From the NCBI GenBank assembly GCA_020072905.1, contig JAIQGB010000017.1, forward strand, positions 1 to 24,213: a DNA stretch of 24,213 nucleotides, read 5' to 3'. This stretch comes from Terriglobia bacterium (lineage in GTDB: Bacteria; Acidobacteriota; Terriglobia; UBA7540). Numbering within the stretch: position 1 is the stretch's first letter; the number at the start of each line of letters is the position of its first letter. Below are positions 15,986 through 23,986 of the stretch, piece by piece. The position numbers were made by a program, and so were the translations under genes. Under the pieces are notes generated by a model. It did not search any database, was not told the origin of the DNA, and saw nothing but the letters and a program-made list of their open reading frames with translations.

Positions 15986-16981
15986 TCAGGCGCACCACTC
16001 AAGGACGGCGAGTCCGTCCACCGACTCATTGGCAGGATGAAAACCGGATTTCTCCTCCAGGCGATCGTAGACTTCAGAGCTCAACCAGACGCTGTTGAGG
16101 CGAGCGTTCTTCTGCATGTGACCGGCTACATCAATGACGTGGTCGGCGACCTTTTCCAGTCGACTATCCTCGAAGATGACAACTTCGCCCTCGTTCAAAC
16201 CACAGCGTAGGCGAAACGGCTGGCGGAGTTCGTTGCGGTTGGCGTTGAAGGCCTTCAGCCCCTTGAGCACGCGTTGGGCGGCGTCTAAGGCGTTGCGAAC
16301 ATCGAGATAGCAAACCATGACGCCATCCGGCGTCCACGCCTCCTTCCAAGCGCTGGTGAGCTGGAAGACTTCCTCGAGCATCTCTTCGTAAGCGTTGAAG
16401 CTATGGGCAACCTTCTCCGGATCCGCTCCCTGTTTTATTTCGACGGCATCCGCGATGTCGATCGAGAGAAAGGCGCACCGGCGCCGCTTCGACTCACTCA
16501 GCAAGCGCGCGACTCGCGCGTGACGCCGCTGGATTTTCACCCTTGCCTTGTCAGAGACCGCTGCGAGGGCGAGTAAAGTGCTCGAAACCGAGATTCCCAT
16601 CGAACTGGCGCTGGTAGAAAGCGCCTGTGCCTCATCCGGAAGTGGAAGCCGTTTTTGGACGAATCCAGTAAGCCACACAATCAAGGCATCCAGCCCTTGC
16701 TTGGCCGCCAGCAGGACAAAGCCACCGCCGATCGGAAGCAAGCTGATGCCGTTTGAGGGCCACGCCCAATCGAATTTCGACGCGACCACCGCCAGTGCGG
16801 GATCTCCCCATGTGTGGAGCCTCTGGATCAGCCATAAGGAGTCCAGTTTGGAGGCGTGGGGGAACTGCAGTCCGAATAGGGTAAGTTGCGCGCCGATCGC
16901 TGCCCAGAGCGCGGCATCGGCGATAAACTTGATGGCGCCCAGCGCCAACAACAAATAAGCGCTGAACTTCTTGTTTTCCAC
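15986..16981 (-). CDS. Membrane-tethered class III nucleotidyl cyclase-like protein
   Basis: This is a 331-aa protein. Hydrophobic segments near residues 8-38 and 80-105 and a helical linker (130-165) precede a cyclase homology domain (167-330). The first metal Asp is D175 (FLSIDIADA) and the second probably D219 (WTPDGVMVCY). In the region that normally carries the transition-state Asn and Arg (N-x-A-A-R), the sequence is DVAGHM (284-289), with Asp and His instead. It is therefore either a non-catalytic nucleotide sensor or an atypical cyclase. The start is GTG 16981 with GAGGAGAGG upstream. It stands alone between an integrase remnant and the kinase gene. Confidence 0.7.
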   Translation of the reverse strand: MENKKFSAYLLLALGAIKFIADAALWAAIGAQLTLFGLQFPHASKLDSLWLIQRLHTWGDPALAVVASKFDWAWPSNGISLLPIGGGFVLLAAKQGLDALIVWLTGFVQKRLPLPDEAQALSTSASSMGISVSSTLLALAAVSDKARVKIQRRHARVARLLSESKRRRCAFLSIDIADAVEIKQGADPEKVAHSFNAYEEMLEEVFQLTSAWKEAWTPDGVMVCYLDVRNALDAAQRVLKGLKAFNANRNELRQPFRLRCGLNEGEVVIFEDSRLEKVADHVIDVAGHMQKNARLNSVWLSSEVYDRLEEKSGFHPANESVDGLAVLEWCA

Positions 16982-17314
16982 GGAACCCTCTCCTCGAATA
17001 GTGCGGAACGGTTGACTAGCACCCTTCTTCAGGATCTTGAATCCCAGTCATCCGGCGAGGGAAATGTGGGTCAACAAGCAGATGCATCATAGCCTTTTTT
17101 GGACAAACATCAAGATTCGCGTGCTGAAAATCAAAGTGCCTTCGCAGGGTCTGCCCCGGGTGATTTGGTCCACTTGACAGCGGAGTTTCGGCAAAGGCCC
17201 AAGGACCTTTGCAGAAGCCTTAGAGCGCGACGCTCGCCAAAGTCTGTTTGAGTCTGAGGAAAGTTCGGCGCGCCCGCTGGGCTCGTCTCCCATTGGGCTA
17301 AAGTCGTTTCGGCC
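16982..17314. other. Intergenic region between kinase and cyclase-like genes
   Basis: These 333 bp lie downstream of the kinase stop and upstream of the cyclase-like start, both on the minus strand. I see no open gene and no clear terminator. The only features are the ribosome site and leader of the cyclase-like gene at the right end. Confidence 0.5.
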
Positions 17315-20224
17315 TCACAGCCGGGCGGCGGCGGATTTGGCCTGCTTGAAAATCGGGATGCTGGGGTCGGCGGATTTCCAGCGCGTGAGGAATTGCCGGT
17401 AATCGGCGCGGCTCTTTGCCGGGTCACCGGTGAGGGCATGGGCGCGTGCCAGGCCCAGGCGCGCAAGCGAATGGAGCGGCGAGACGGCATCCACTCCAGG
17501 GCGCGCGATGATCTTCTCGAATTCCTGTGCTGCCCGGGCTCCCTCGCGAGCGTTCAAGTAGGCCACGCCGCGCAGGTACGTGGGCGTGACACCCACCACG
17601 AATCCCAGTTCGTAGGGAATAGCCGTGCGCAGCCACTCGACGGCGCGATCGGGATTTCCGCGCTCAACCTCGATGGCAGAGCGGATGGAGGGCAGCCACA
17701 CGGCATTCACGAATGAATCCGAGGGATATCGCTTGCCGAGATCAACGGCTACCCTCTCGGCCTGCACGGGGTCACCTGCGCGGGCGAGCGCAAGGGCGGC
17801 AATAACTGCGGGCTCCTTCCCCTTGGCGCCGCGGAGTGCCTCCTCCGCGATGACTCGCGCCTGCCGATGATTCCCGAACTCTGCCTCGATCAAAGCCTCA
17901 TTGGCGCGGACGGTGGCCGCCAGTTCCTTCCGATCGAAGCGCCGCGCCGTGTCGCCGGCGTGTTGAAAAACGTCCCGCGCTTTTTGCAGTTCCCCACCGG
18001 AGGCGAGCGATTGCGCCTCCAGCAAGTGCATCAAGGCCTCACTTTCTTTACCATCCGCCCAGCCAAGTTGCCGCCGCATCAGGGCGTCGTCGCCCGTGGC
18101 GAACGCCAGGTTGAAGAGGAGCACGGGCGCGCTGTAAGATTCGGGATTCTCCGCGAGCGTCTTCTCGAGTACCTCACGGGCTGCGCCGAAACGCCCGGAG
18201 CCCATCTGCGCGGTGGCGATGTTAATCGCGACCGACGAGTCGTTCCCGTTGATGATCTCCAGGGCCGCCTGGGCTTCGGCCAGGGCCCGGTCGAAGTGGC
18301 CGATATCGTTCAGCGCCGCAGAAAGATTGATGACGGGTGTCGAGTCACGAGGATAGGCTCGCTTCCACATCTCGCAGTTCTCCACTGCCTTCTCCATGTC
18401 TCCGGTCACCGTGGCATAATAGTTTACGGTTATGTAGTACCGTTCGCGCTCGCTGACGCGGTCGCGCAATTCGTAGGCACGGCGCCCGTGCTCGACGGCC
18501 AGGTTGGTCTCTGCGATGTTCGCGTAAACCCGCGCGAGGCGTGCCTCGGCGAGCGCGAATTTGGGATCGAGTTCGAGCGCCCGCTGGTAGAAGGTGAGGG
18601 ATTCGTATTCCATCCCCACGGCCCGCTGCTGGTCGCCGAACGAAAAGGCCCGCAAGGCTTCAAGCGAGGAGGTGGTCGCTTCACTCAGGGGCCGGTCGAA
18701 TTTTTCAATGGAGCTGAGCGATTCGCCCAACCTCGCTCGCAGCCGTGACGCCGCTTCGCCCAGTGCCGTCAAGACCTGCTCCTTGCCTCGCGCCACCGCC
18801 TGCTCGCTGGCCAGGGAGCTGCCCGTCTGGGCTTCCACAGCCTGAAGCGCTACGATGTAGTCGCTGCCCAGTTGCGAAATCGACCCGGCAATCAGCGCCT
18901 TGACGCCCTCACGCAGACAGATTTCTCGGGCCACCTCGCTCGAGATCTTCTCTTCGGGTGAACGTCCCATGAAGCGCAGCGCCTCGCGCACTCGGTTCTC
19001 CGAAAGAATATTCAGGAACGGTGATTGTCCTAACTGCACCGCCAACGCCTGTTTGAGCGCTCCGTCAAATACGGAATCACCGGTCGTGTTTTCGAAATCA
19101 GACAGGACAATCACGTCCCGGTCCGTAAGCGCTGGGGTGCCGACAGATCGGAGGATAATGCCGACCACCAGCGCCAGGATGAGTCCAAGAGCAGCAATCA
19201 AATCCAATCGCGCCATCGTGGACAGCCGCCTGAGGCGTGCTGCCAAACCCCAGGGAAGCCAGGACCGCCCGAATCCCTGCTCCAGACCCAACCGTTGGGC
19301 CCGGGCGTCGGTAAGCGTCACCCCGTAGCCTGAACCCGAATCGCGCCGCAAGCGCTTCAGGTCGGCGCGCACGTCGGCGGCCGTCTGGTAACGCAACTCG
19401 CGGTCCTTTTCCAGAAGCTTGCGGACGATTTCATCGAAGGCGGGCGAGTATTCGGGATTCGCGCGGCTGGGCGGCGGCGGGGTCTGAATCAGTATCTTTT
19501 CCAGGATCGCTTCCCGCGACGCTCCCTCGAAGGCGCGTCGCCGCGTCGCCATCTCGTAGAGCACCAGCCCCAGGCTGAACAAGTCCGTCCGCTGATCCAG
19601 ATTCTGGCCGGTGACCTGCTCCGGCGACATGTAGGCAGGCGTGCCCACCACCGTGCCGGCTCGGGTGAACGAATCCTGAATCGAGCTGGTCGCCGCGGGC
19701 GAAGGCGCGGCGAAGTCCGGCCACGAGCTTTCGCTCACCTCCATGGCAGCTTCGTGGACCAGCTTCGCCAGCCCGAAATCCAATATCATCGCCTGACTTC
19801 GCCCGGTCACCATGATGTTCGCGGGCTTGATGTCGCGATGAATGATCCCTTTGGCGTGTGCCGTCTCCAGAGCATCGGCTAACTCGATTCCCAACTCCAC
19901 GACCTCGTCGGGCTTCAGGGGATTGGCCGCCACGCGATTCTTGAGCGTTTGCCCCTCGACATACTGCATCACGATGAACAGCCGCCCGTCGTGCTCTTCG
20001 ATGTCGTGGACCGCACAGATGTTGGGGTGATCCAGCGCCGAGGCAGCGCGCGCCTCGCGGCGGAAGCGCTCCACAAACTTGCGGTCCTGGGCCACTTCTT
20101 CGGGGAGGAACTTGAGGGCTACATTGCGGTCGAGTCGGATGTCCTCGGCCTTGTACACCACACCCATACCGCCCCCCCCGAGTTTCTCCAGGATGCGATA
20201 GTGAGAAATGGTCGTGCCAACCAT
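17315..20224 (-). CDS. Serine/threonine protein kinase with TPR extracytoplasmic domain
   Basis: This 969-aa protein has three parts. Residues 8-290 are a Hanks-type kinase: Gly loop KLGGGGMGVVYKAED, VALK with K38, HRD at 129-131, DFG at 149-151 and GTPAYMSPEQ at 194-203. One membrane helix follows (about 341-358). An extracytoplasmic region begins VIVLSDFENTTGDSVFDGALKQAL and continues as tandem TPR units to the C-terminus. This domain order is frequent in Acidobacteriota. The target is unknown. I start it at ATG 20224 (VGTTISHYRILEKLG), the usual family start. An upstream TTG (20278) and ATG (20251) lie inside promoter sequence. No partner gene is adjacent. Confidence 0.93.
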   Translation of the reverse strand: MVGTTISHYRILEKLGGGGMGVVYKAEDIRLDRNVALKFLPEEVAQDRKFVERFRREARAASALDHPNICAVHDIEEHDGRLFIVMQYVEGQTLKNRVAANPLKPDEVVELGIELADALETAHAKGIIHRDIKPANIMVTGRSQAMILDFGLAKLVHEAAMEVSESSWPDFAAPSPAATSSIQDSFTRAGTVVGTPAYMSPEQVTGQNLDQRTDLFSLGLVLYEMATRRRAFEGASREAILEKILIQTPPPPSRANPEYSPAFDEIVRKLLEKDRELRYQTAADVRADLKRLRRDSGSGYGVTLTDARAQRLGLEQGFGRSWLPWGLAARLRRLSTMARLDLIAALGLILALVVGIILRSVGTPALTDRDVIVLSDFENTTGDSVFDGALKQALAVQLGQSPFLNILSENRVREALRFMGRSPEEKISSEVAREICLREGVKALIAGSISQLGSDYIVALQAVEAQTGSSLASEQAVARGKEQVLTALGEAASRLRARLGESLSSIEKFDRPLSEATTSSLEALRAFSFGDQQRAVGMEYESLTFYQRALELDPKFALAEARLARVYANIAETNLAVEHGRRAYELRDRVSERERYYITVNYYATVTGDMEKAVENCEMWKRAYPRDSTPVINLSAALNDIGHFDRALAEAQAALEIINGNDSSVAINIATAQMGSGRFGAAREVLEKTLAENPESYSAPVLLFNLAFATGDDALMRRQLGWADGKESEALMHLLEAQSLASGGELQKARDVFQHAGDTARRFDRKELAATVRANEALIEAEFGNHRQARVIAEEALRGAKGKEPAVIAALALARAGDPVQAERVAVDLGKRYPSDSFVNAVWLPSIRSAIEVERGNPDRAVEWLRTAIPYELGFVVGVTPTYLRGVAYLNAREGARAAQEFEKIIARPGVDAVSPLHSLARLGLARAHALTGDPAKSRADYRQFLTRWKSADPSIPIFKQAKSAAARL

Positions 20225-20249
20225 GGCGGAGGTTCCGCGTTTGCTGGCC

Positions 20250-20278
20250 ATCTTAGGCCGCGGCTGCAGCGAAGTCAA
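20250..20278 (-). promoter_or_regulatory. Sigma-70-type promoter of the kinase gene
   Basis: On the minus strand TTGACT (20278-20273) is followed after exactly 17 bp by TAAGAT (20255-20250). The predicted transcript would start near 20243, leaving a leader of about 20 nt before ATG 20224. It also means the longer starts at 20278 and 20251 would not be translated from this promoter. Confidence 0.5.
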
Positions 20279-20557
20279 CGCCGCATGTCGATCGGGAGGA
20301 GTTCAAGGAGGGGAGGGGATTCGCGGAAGTGCCAAGTGCAGCAACACCTTTCTGTGCTCGATCGACCCCGCGGTGCCCGGCAGCTGACCAAGATTTCCCC
20401 AAGGGCTGCTATGCGCATTGCGGGTGCTGGGCGCACACAAAATGGATTGGGAATGAAAAGTCGGCTTCCCGGAAAGTGGCCAGCGACGGGAAGGCACGAG
20501 TGCCCAATCTTGATGCCCCTGGGCAGATTGCTTTCAGTTGAATCAGTTGCGGAGGCT
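20279..20557. other. Intergenic region between kinase promoter and nitroreductase end
   Basis: The nitroreductase gene lies upstream of the kinase on the same strand. No further gene, RNA or terminator could be supported in these 279 bp. The plus-strand frames here have no family signature. Confidence 0.45.
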
Positions 20558-21049
20558 TCAGTACTTCTCCCAGTGCAGGACGTCTGAAAGGGGCCGCTTG
20601 CTCTTTTCCGGGCTCTCCGCCGGGTAGCCAATGGGAATCAGGCTAACCAACTTGTAACCTTGAGGCGCTCCCACCAAGCGGCAGATTTCCGCGGCATAGG
20701 GCTTCTTGTCCCCGGCGACCCAACACGAGCCCAAGCCGTGTGCACGGGCGGCCAGCAGGATATTCTCCGCGGCGGCGCTGCCGTCTTCGAGGTAGTACTT
20801 CGTGTCCCGGCACAGAACGAGCACGCACACCGGGGCGTCGGCAATGAATCCGCCATAGTCGGTCGTCTTGGCAATTCTGCGGAGCAGCTCGGGATCCGTC
20901 ACGACGACGAATTCCCAAGGCTGAATGTTGATAGCCGTGGCCGCCAGACGTCCGCAATCAACAATCTCCTCGATGATCGTTCTAGGCACCGGTTCGCCCT
21001 TGTAGGCGCGGACAGAGCGGCGTGTTTTCAACACCTCAATCGCGTCCAT
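20558..21049 (-). CDS. Nitroreductase family protein
   Basis: This 163-aa FMN-dependent oxidoreductase is of the nitroreductase superfamily. It has the N-terminal FMN-phosphate motif RRSVRAYKGEPV (10-21) and AATAINIQPWEFVVV (36-50). GSAAAENILLAARAHGLGSCWV and a C-terminal IPIGYPAESP.KSKRPLSDVLHW follow, all typical of the short subgroup. It is soluble and probably dimeric. It reduces nitro compounds, quinones or similar acceptors with NAD(P)H; the physiological substrate is unknown. AAGGGGA upstream of ATG 21049 supports the start. Confidence 0.93.
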   Translation of the reverse strand: MDAIEVLKTRRSVRAYKGEPVPRTIIEEIVDCGRLAATAINIQPWEFVVVTDPELLRRIAKTTDYGGFIADAPVCVLVLCRDTKYYLEDGSAAAENILLAARAHGLGSCWVAGDKKPYAAEICRLVGAPQGYKLVSLIPIGYPAESPEKSKRPLSDVLHWEKY

Positions 21050-21165
21050 GGCTGCATTCCCCTTGAGCTGACCGCCTTTTGTACCATCAGAGGCAAAGAG
21101 AGTTTACATCACAGCTTAAGGCTGTGAGATTTGATTTGCTGCGACCAGGTCCTCAACGTCACGGT

Positions 21166-21267
21166 ATGACGAGCGGGTGCGGGCTCTTCACGCCCGCAGA
21201 TGTCTGCTATGGCCGACGGGAAGAAATGCTCAAGCGGGGGAAGGAACAAAAACAGGCAACCCTGGAC
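21166..21267 (+). pseudogene. Possible transposase (rve/IS3-like) C-terminal remnant
   Basis: The frame reads MTSGCGLFTPADVCYGRREEML and then KQATLDFRFQYN. The G.G..TPADV.YGR element followed by a helix of Arg, Gln and Leu residues resembles the C-terminal tail of IS3-type integrase-core transposases. No DDE catalytic residues, inverted repeats or flanking duplications were found. The assignment rests on one motif and is tentative. Confidence 0.3.
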
Positions 21268-21385
21268 TTCCGGTTCCAGTACAATCTGGGCCAGGTGGCG
21301 AATCAAAAACCGGGTGAACTGAGGAGTGAACTGTAGCTTGGAAATAGTTTGACAAGTCGTCGGCCGCAGACCAATCCGCCACCTG

Positions 21386-21727
21386 GTGGCGATCTTGGCA
21401 GAACTGGCCAAGACACGACTGGAGGCTGACCCGGGAGGCAGGCGAACCATTCTGTGTGATAACGACCCGACCTTTGTGCTGCATCGCATCGCGGAGCGGT
21501 TTGGGTTGCTGGTCGTGCCGGACTGGGCTGGCCGGTTCAACGAGGAACTCAAGCGCCGTGGAGCGATCAAACCGCTTGTTGGCCTGGGATGCTCTCCGGT
21601 ATTGGTCACCGGCACGAAGAAGTTGTTCCTGAGATGGACTCGAAGCGCCCTGCGGCAGAAGCGGATTGGGGTTCCTGACCGCAATGGGCCGGTCCGCTGG
21701 AACCTGGCCCTCGGAGAGGTCGGCTAA
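21386..21727 (+). CDS. Hypothetical protein, family not recognised
   Basis: A 113-aa frame begins at GTG 21386; the same frame is open back to a TGA at about 21351, so the N-terminus may be incomplete. It looks like real protein: balanced composition and plausible helix-strand alternation (LVAILAELAKTRLEA; RTILCDNDPTFVLHRIAERFGLLVVPDW; ELKRRGAIKPLVGLGCSPVLVTG). The end, RIGVPDRNGPVRWNLALGEVG, is polar. No Shine-Dalgarno sequence is visible at GTG 21386. The location next to a possible transposase remnant suggests cargo or a truncated gene. I cannot assign a function. Confidence 0.4.
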   Translation: MAILAELAKTRLEADPGGRRTILCDNDPTFVLHRIAERFGLLVVPDWAGRFNEELKRRGAIKPLVGLGCSPVLVTGTKKLFLRWTRSALRQKRIGVPDRNGPVRWNLALGEVG

Positions 21728-21838
21728 CGCGTCACAAATGCGAAAGCCTCCCCAACCCAGAAGGTTGTGTCGGAATTCAAAGCGACGAGAGAAGCGATGC
21801 TGAAGGCGGCCAAAGGAGGGATGGACTGAATCTGCGCC

Positions 21839-22519
21839 TCATCGGGAGAACATGGCCCGAGTATTCGCCTGAATGGCCATTTCGATCACCTTGAGCTCCT
21901 TCGCGCCGATCTGCTTCCATTTCAGCGCGCGCAGCATGGCGGGGCGGTCGCGGCGGAAGCAAATACAAGACCCGATAATGGACAGTGCTCGCACCTGAGT
22001 GGCAGACGAGGTTGCCGATTCTCCAGTAAGCGCGGAGATGGCTTCGGCCAAAGTGTCGCGCAGTGGCGCAAGACCCCGGTCTATGACGGCAAACTCACGG
22101 GTCGGTCCAGATGCCGCCTGACTGAGAAACTTTCCGTAGCAGTCGGGTAGGAAGTTGCCCAAGATAAGCCGGACAAAGTGGCACAACAAGGTGCAGAGGA
22201 TGCCGACCAATTGGCGGTGCGTGACTCCGGGACGAGCCATTGACGTCCGTGCCTGCTGGACCAGGGGTTTCTCAAAGGCAGCCCAGCGGGCTGCCACGTG
22301 CTGTGCCGCAGCATAATAAAGTCCACGCTTGTTCCCAAAATAGTACGCAATCGAAATCGGGTTCGTCTTAGCCGCCTCGGCGATATCCCGGGTACGGGCG
22401 CCATCGAAGCCGCGCGCCGCGAAGACCCGAATGGCCACCTCGAGGAGGCGTTGCCGCGTGGCCTCGCCGCGGTCACTGGTAGGCCGCGTTCTGGTGGATA
22501 TCAGTTGGTTCGGTTTCAC
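21839..22519 (-). CDS. TetR/AcrR family regulator
   Basis: This 226-aa repressor-type protein has an N-terminal helix-turn-helix (RQRLLEVAIRVFAARGFDGARTRDIAEAAKTNPISIAYYFGNKRGLYYAA, about residues 20-70). A helical ligand domain follows, similar in style to the CecR group (HRQLVGILCTLLCHFVRLIL). I start it at GTG 22519, preceded by GGGGAG, because the longer TTG start at 22573 lies inside the -35 box of its own promoter. It is divergent from an RND efflux operon and shares an operator with it. The expected role is repression of the efflux genes and of itself until a toxic ligand binds. Confidence 0.92.
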   Translation of the reverse strand: MKPNQLISTRTRPTSDRGEATRQRLLEVAIRVFAARGFDGARTRDIAEAAKTNPISIAYYFGNKRGLYYAAAQHVAARWAAFEKPLVQQARTSMARPGVTHRQLVGILCTLLCHFVRLILGNFLPDCYGKFLSQAASGPTREFAVIDRGLAPLRDTLAEAISALTGESATSSATQVRALSIIGSCICFRRDRPAMLRALKWKQIGAKELKVIEMAIQANTRAMFSR

Positions 22520-22544
22520 GGGGCTCCCCTGCCGCACGCCGCCG

Positions 22545-22573
22545 ATTATAAGACAGGGATTGAATTGTATCAA
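22545..22573 (-). promoter_or_regulatory. Sigma-70-type promoter of the TetR gene
   Basis: On the minus strand TTGATA (22573-22568) is followed by 17 bp and a perfect TATAAT (22550-22545). Transcription would start near 22538, leaving a leader of about 20 nt before GTG 22519. Confidence 0.75.
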
Positions 22574-22575
22574 TC
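22558..22575. promoter_or_regulatory. Putative TetR operator
   Basis: GATTGA (22558-22563) and TCAATC (22570-22575) form a perfect inverted repeat with a 6-bp spacer. A nested ATTG-TAT-CAAT is also present. The site overlaps the -35 boxes of both divergent promoters, so a bound repressor would block both. Confidence 0.6.
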
Positions 22576-22589
22576 AAATGATTTATAAA
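22560..22589 (+). promoter_or_regulatory. Promoter of the RND efflux operon
   Basis: TTGAAT (22560-22565) is followed by TATAAA (22584-22589), an 18-bp spacer, or by TTATAA with 17 bp. Transcription would start near 22596, giving a leader of about 125 nt that contains the small ORF at 22623-22724. Confidence 0.5.
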
Positions 22590-22622
22590 TAGTGGCCCGA
22601 CTGAAACGGCCAGGGGGCGGCA

Positions 22623-22724
22623 GTGAGACTATTGGACACCGGTGAGCAGGCGCATGTCAGCACGGCGAGGGCAGTCACGGTGTCGGATGTCCCGGGTGTT
22701 GTCAAGAAAGGGTGCGGAATTTGA
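22623..22724 (+). CDS. Putative 33-codon leader peptide of the efflux operon
   Basis: GTG 22623 is preceded by AGGGGGCGG (22611-22619), a good ribosome site. The frame encodes MRLLDTGEQAHVSTARAV, then TVSDVPGVVKKGCGI, and stops at TGA 22722-22724. The stop shares its last base with ATG 22724 of the adaptor gene (TGATG), which otherwise has a poorly placed Shine-Dalgarno sequence. This fits translational coupling, or ribosome-mediated control by efflux substrates. No family is recognised. Confidence 0.4.
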   Translation: MRLLDTGEQAHVSTARAVTVSDVPGVVKKGCGI

Positions 22725-23986
22725 TGAGCAGAGACTTTGTTTCTTGGCACCAGCCAAAACGATCCAGTCCTCATGTGTCGCCACCGGCCGCCTGCCCGGC
22801 AATATCCAAGGCCTTCGGTGGGGCGTCCGCTGAGGTCCGCCTTGGCCTGATACTGGCCGCGCTCGCGGCCGTGGTGTTGACGGGCCCGAGTTGCGGCAGT
22901 CCGAAGCCGCAGGCTGCAGCCTCAGGTCCGCCCCTGTCGGTGGGGGTGGTGAAGGCAATCCAAATGGACGTGCCCGTCCACGCCGAATGGGTTGCAACCC
23001 TGGAAGGTTACGTAAACGCCCAGATTCAGCCCCAGGTGAGTGGGTATCTCATCAGCCAGAACTACAAGGAAGGCTCCTACGTCCACAAGGGGGACGTGCT
23101 GTTTGAAATCGACCCACGGCCGTTCCAGGCGGGGCTCGACCAGGCAAAAGGGCAACTGGCCCAGGCACGGGCGCAACTCTATTTGGCCGACGTCAATGTG
23201 AAGCGCGACACGCCCCTGGTGAAGGAACGGGCCATCGCGCAGAGCCAACTTGACACCGAAACGGCTGCGCAAATGCAGGCTCAAGCCGCTATTCAGGCTG
23301 CTGAGGCCGCAGTCGAGCAGGCGCAACTCAACCTCGGATTCACCAGCGTCCGCTCCCTGGTGGACGGAATCGCGGGGATCGCCACGACGCAGATGGGCAA
23401 TCTGGTTGGTCCGGCGACGGTACTCACAACGGTTTCCCAGCTCGACCCCATCAAAGTCTATTTCCCCATCAGCGAGCAGGAGTACCTCCAATTCACTTCC
23501 AGGCTGCTGAAGAAGACCTCAGCCAGCGATTTACTGCGTGCCTCAGATTCCAAGGCGCTTGATCTGATCCTCTCGGATGGTTCGACTTATCCGCGCAAGG
23601 GGCAGGTCATCTTCACCGACCGGCAGGTGGATCCGCAGACCGGAACGATCCGGGTAGTCGGAGCATTTCCCAATCCTGGGAACATCCTCCGCCCCGGGCA
23701 GTTCGGGCGCGTTCGGGCGTTGCTGGGCGTGCGCCAGGGAGCGGTTCTGGTCCCGCAACGCTGCGTGACGGAACTGCAGGGAACTTATGAAGTAGCAGTC
23801 GTGAGTGCGCAGAACAGCATCTCCGTCCGGAAGGTGAAGGTCGGAGATCGCGTCGGTTCGTTGTGGGTCATCGCCGAGGGCCTGGCGCCGGGCGAAGTAG
23901 TGGTTTCGGACGGCACCTCGAAAGTGCGCGACGGCATGCCGGTAAAGCCCACGGTTGAGACCCCGCAGCGGGAAGGAAACCGATGA
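22724..23986 (+). CDS. RND efflux periplasmic adaptor (membrane fusion protein, HlyD/AcrA type)
   Basis: This 420-aa adaptor links an RND pump to an outer-membrane channel. It has a barrel-sandwich half (AEWVATLEGYVNAQIQPQVSGYL...VHKGDVLFEIDPRPF), a coiled-coil hairpin (AGLDQAKGQLAQARAQL to AAEAAVEQAQL) and the second lipoyl half (FTSVRSLVDGIAGI). The beta-barrel and membrane-proximal domains carry RVVGAFPNPGNILRPGQFGRV. A hydrophobic segment ends in PSC at residue 57, possibly a lipoprotein cysteine, though the lipobox is imperfect. About 40 polar residues before it are unusual. ATG 22724 is preferred because it overlaps the leader stop; GTG 22712 is possible. The stop overlaps the pump ATG (ATGA). 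Confidence 0.93.
   Translation: MSRDFVSWHQPKRSSPHVSPPAACPAISKAFGGASAEVRLGLILAALAAVVLTGPSCGSPKPQAAASGPPLSVGVVKAIQMDVPVHAEWVATLEGYVNAQIQPQVSGYLISQNYKEGSYVHKGDVLFEIDPRPFQAGLDQAKGQLAQARAQLYLADVNVKRDTPLVKERAIAQSQLDTETAAQMQAQAAIQAAEAAVEQAQLNLGFTSVRSLVDGIAGIATTQMGNLVGPATVLTTVSQLDPIKVYFPISEQEYLQFTSRLLKKTSASDLLRASDSKALDLILSDGSTYPRKGQVIFTDRQVDPQTGTIRVVGAFPNPGNILRPGQFGRVRALLGVRQGAVLVPQRCVTELQGTYEVAVVSAQNSISVRKVKVGDRVGSLWVIAEGLAPGEVVVSDGTSKVRDGMPVKPTVETPQREGNR

Noticed and set aside
17867..18748. 293-codon plus-strand frame
   Set aside because: It is antisense to the TPR region of the kinase and has no recognisable motif or ribosome site.
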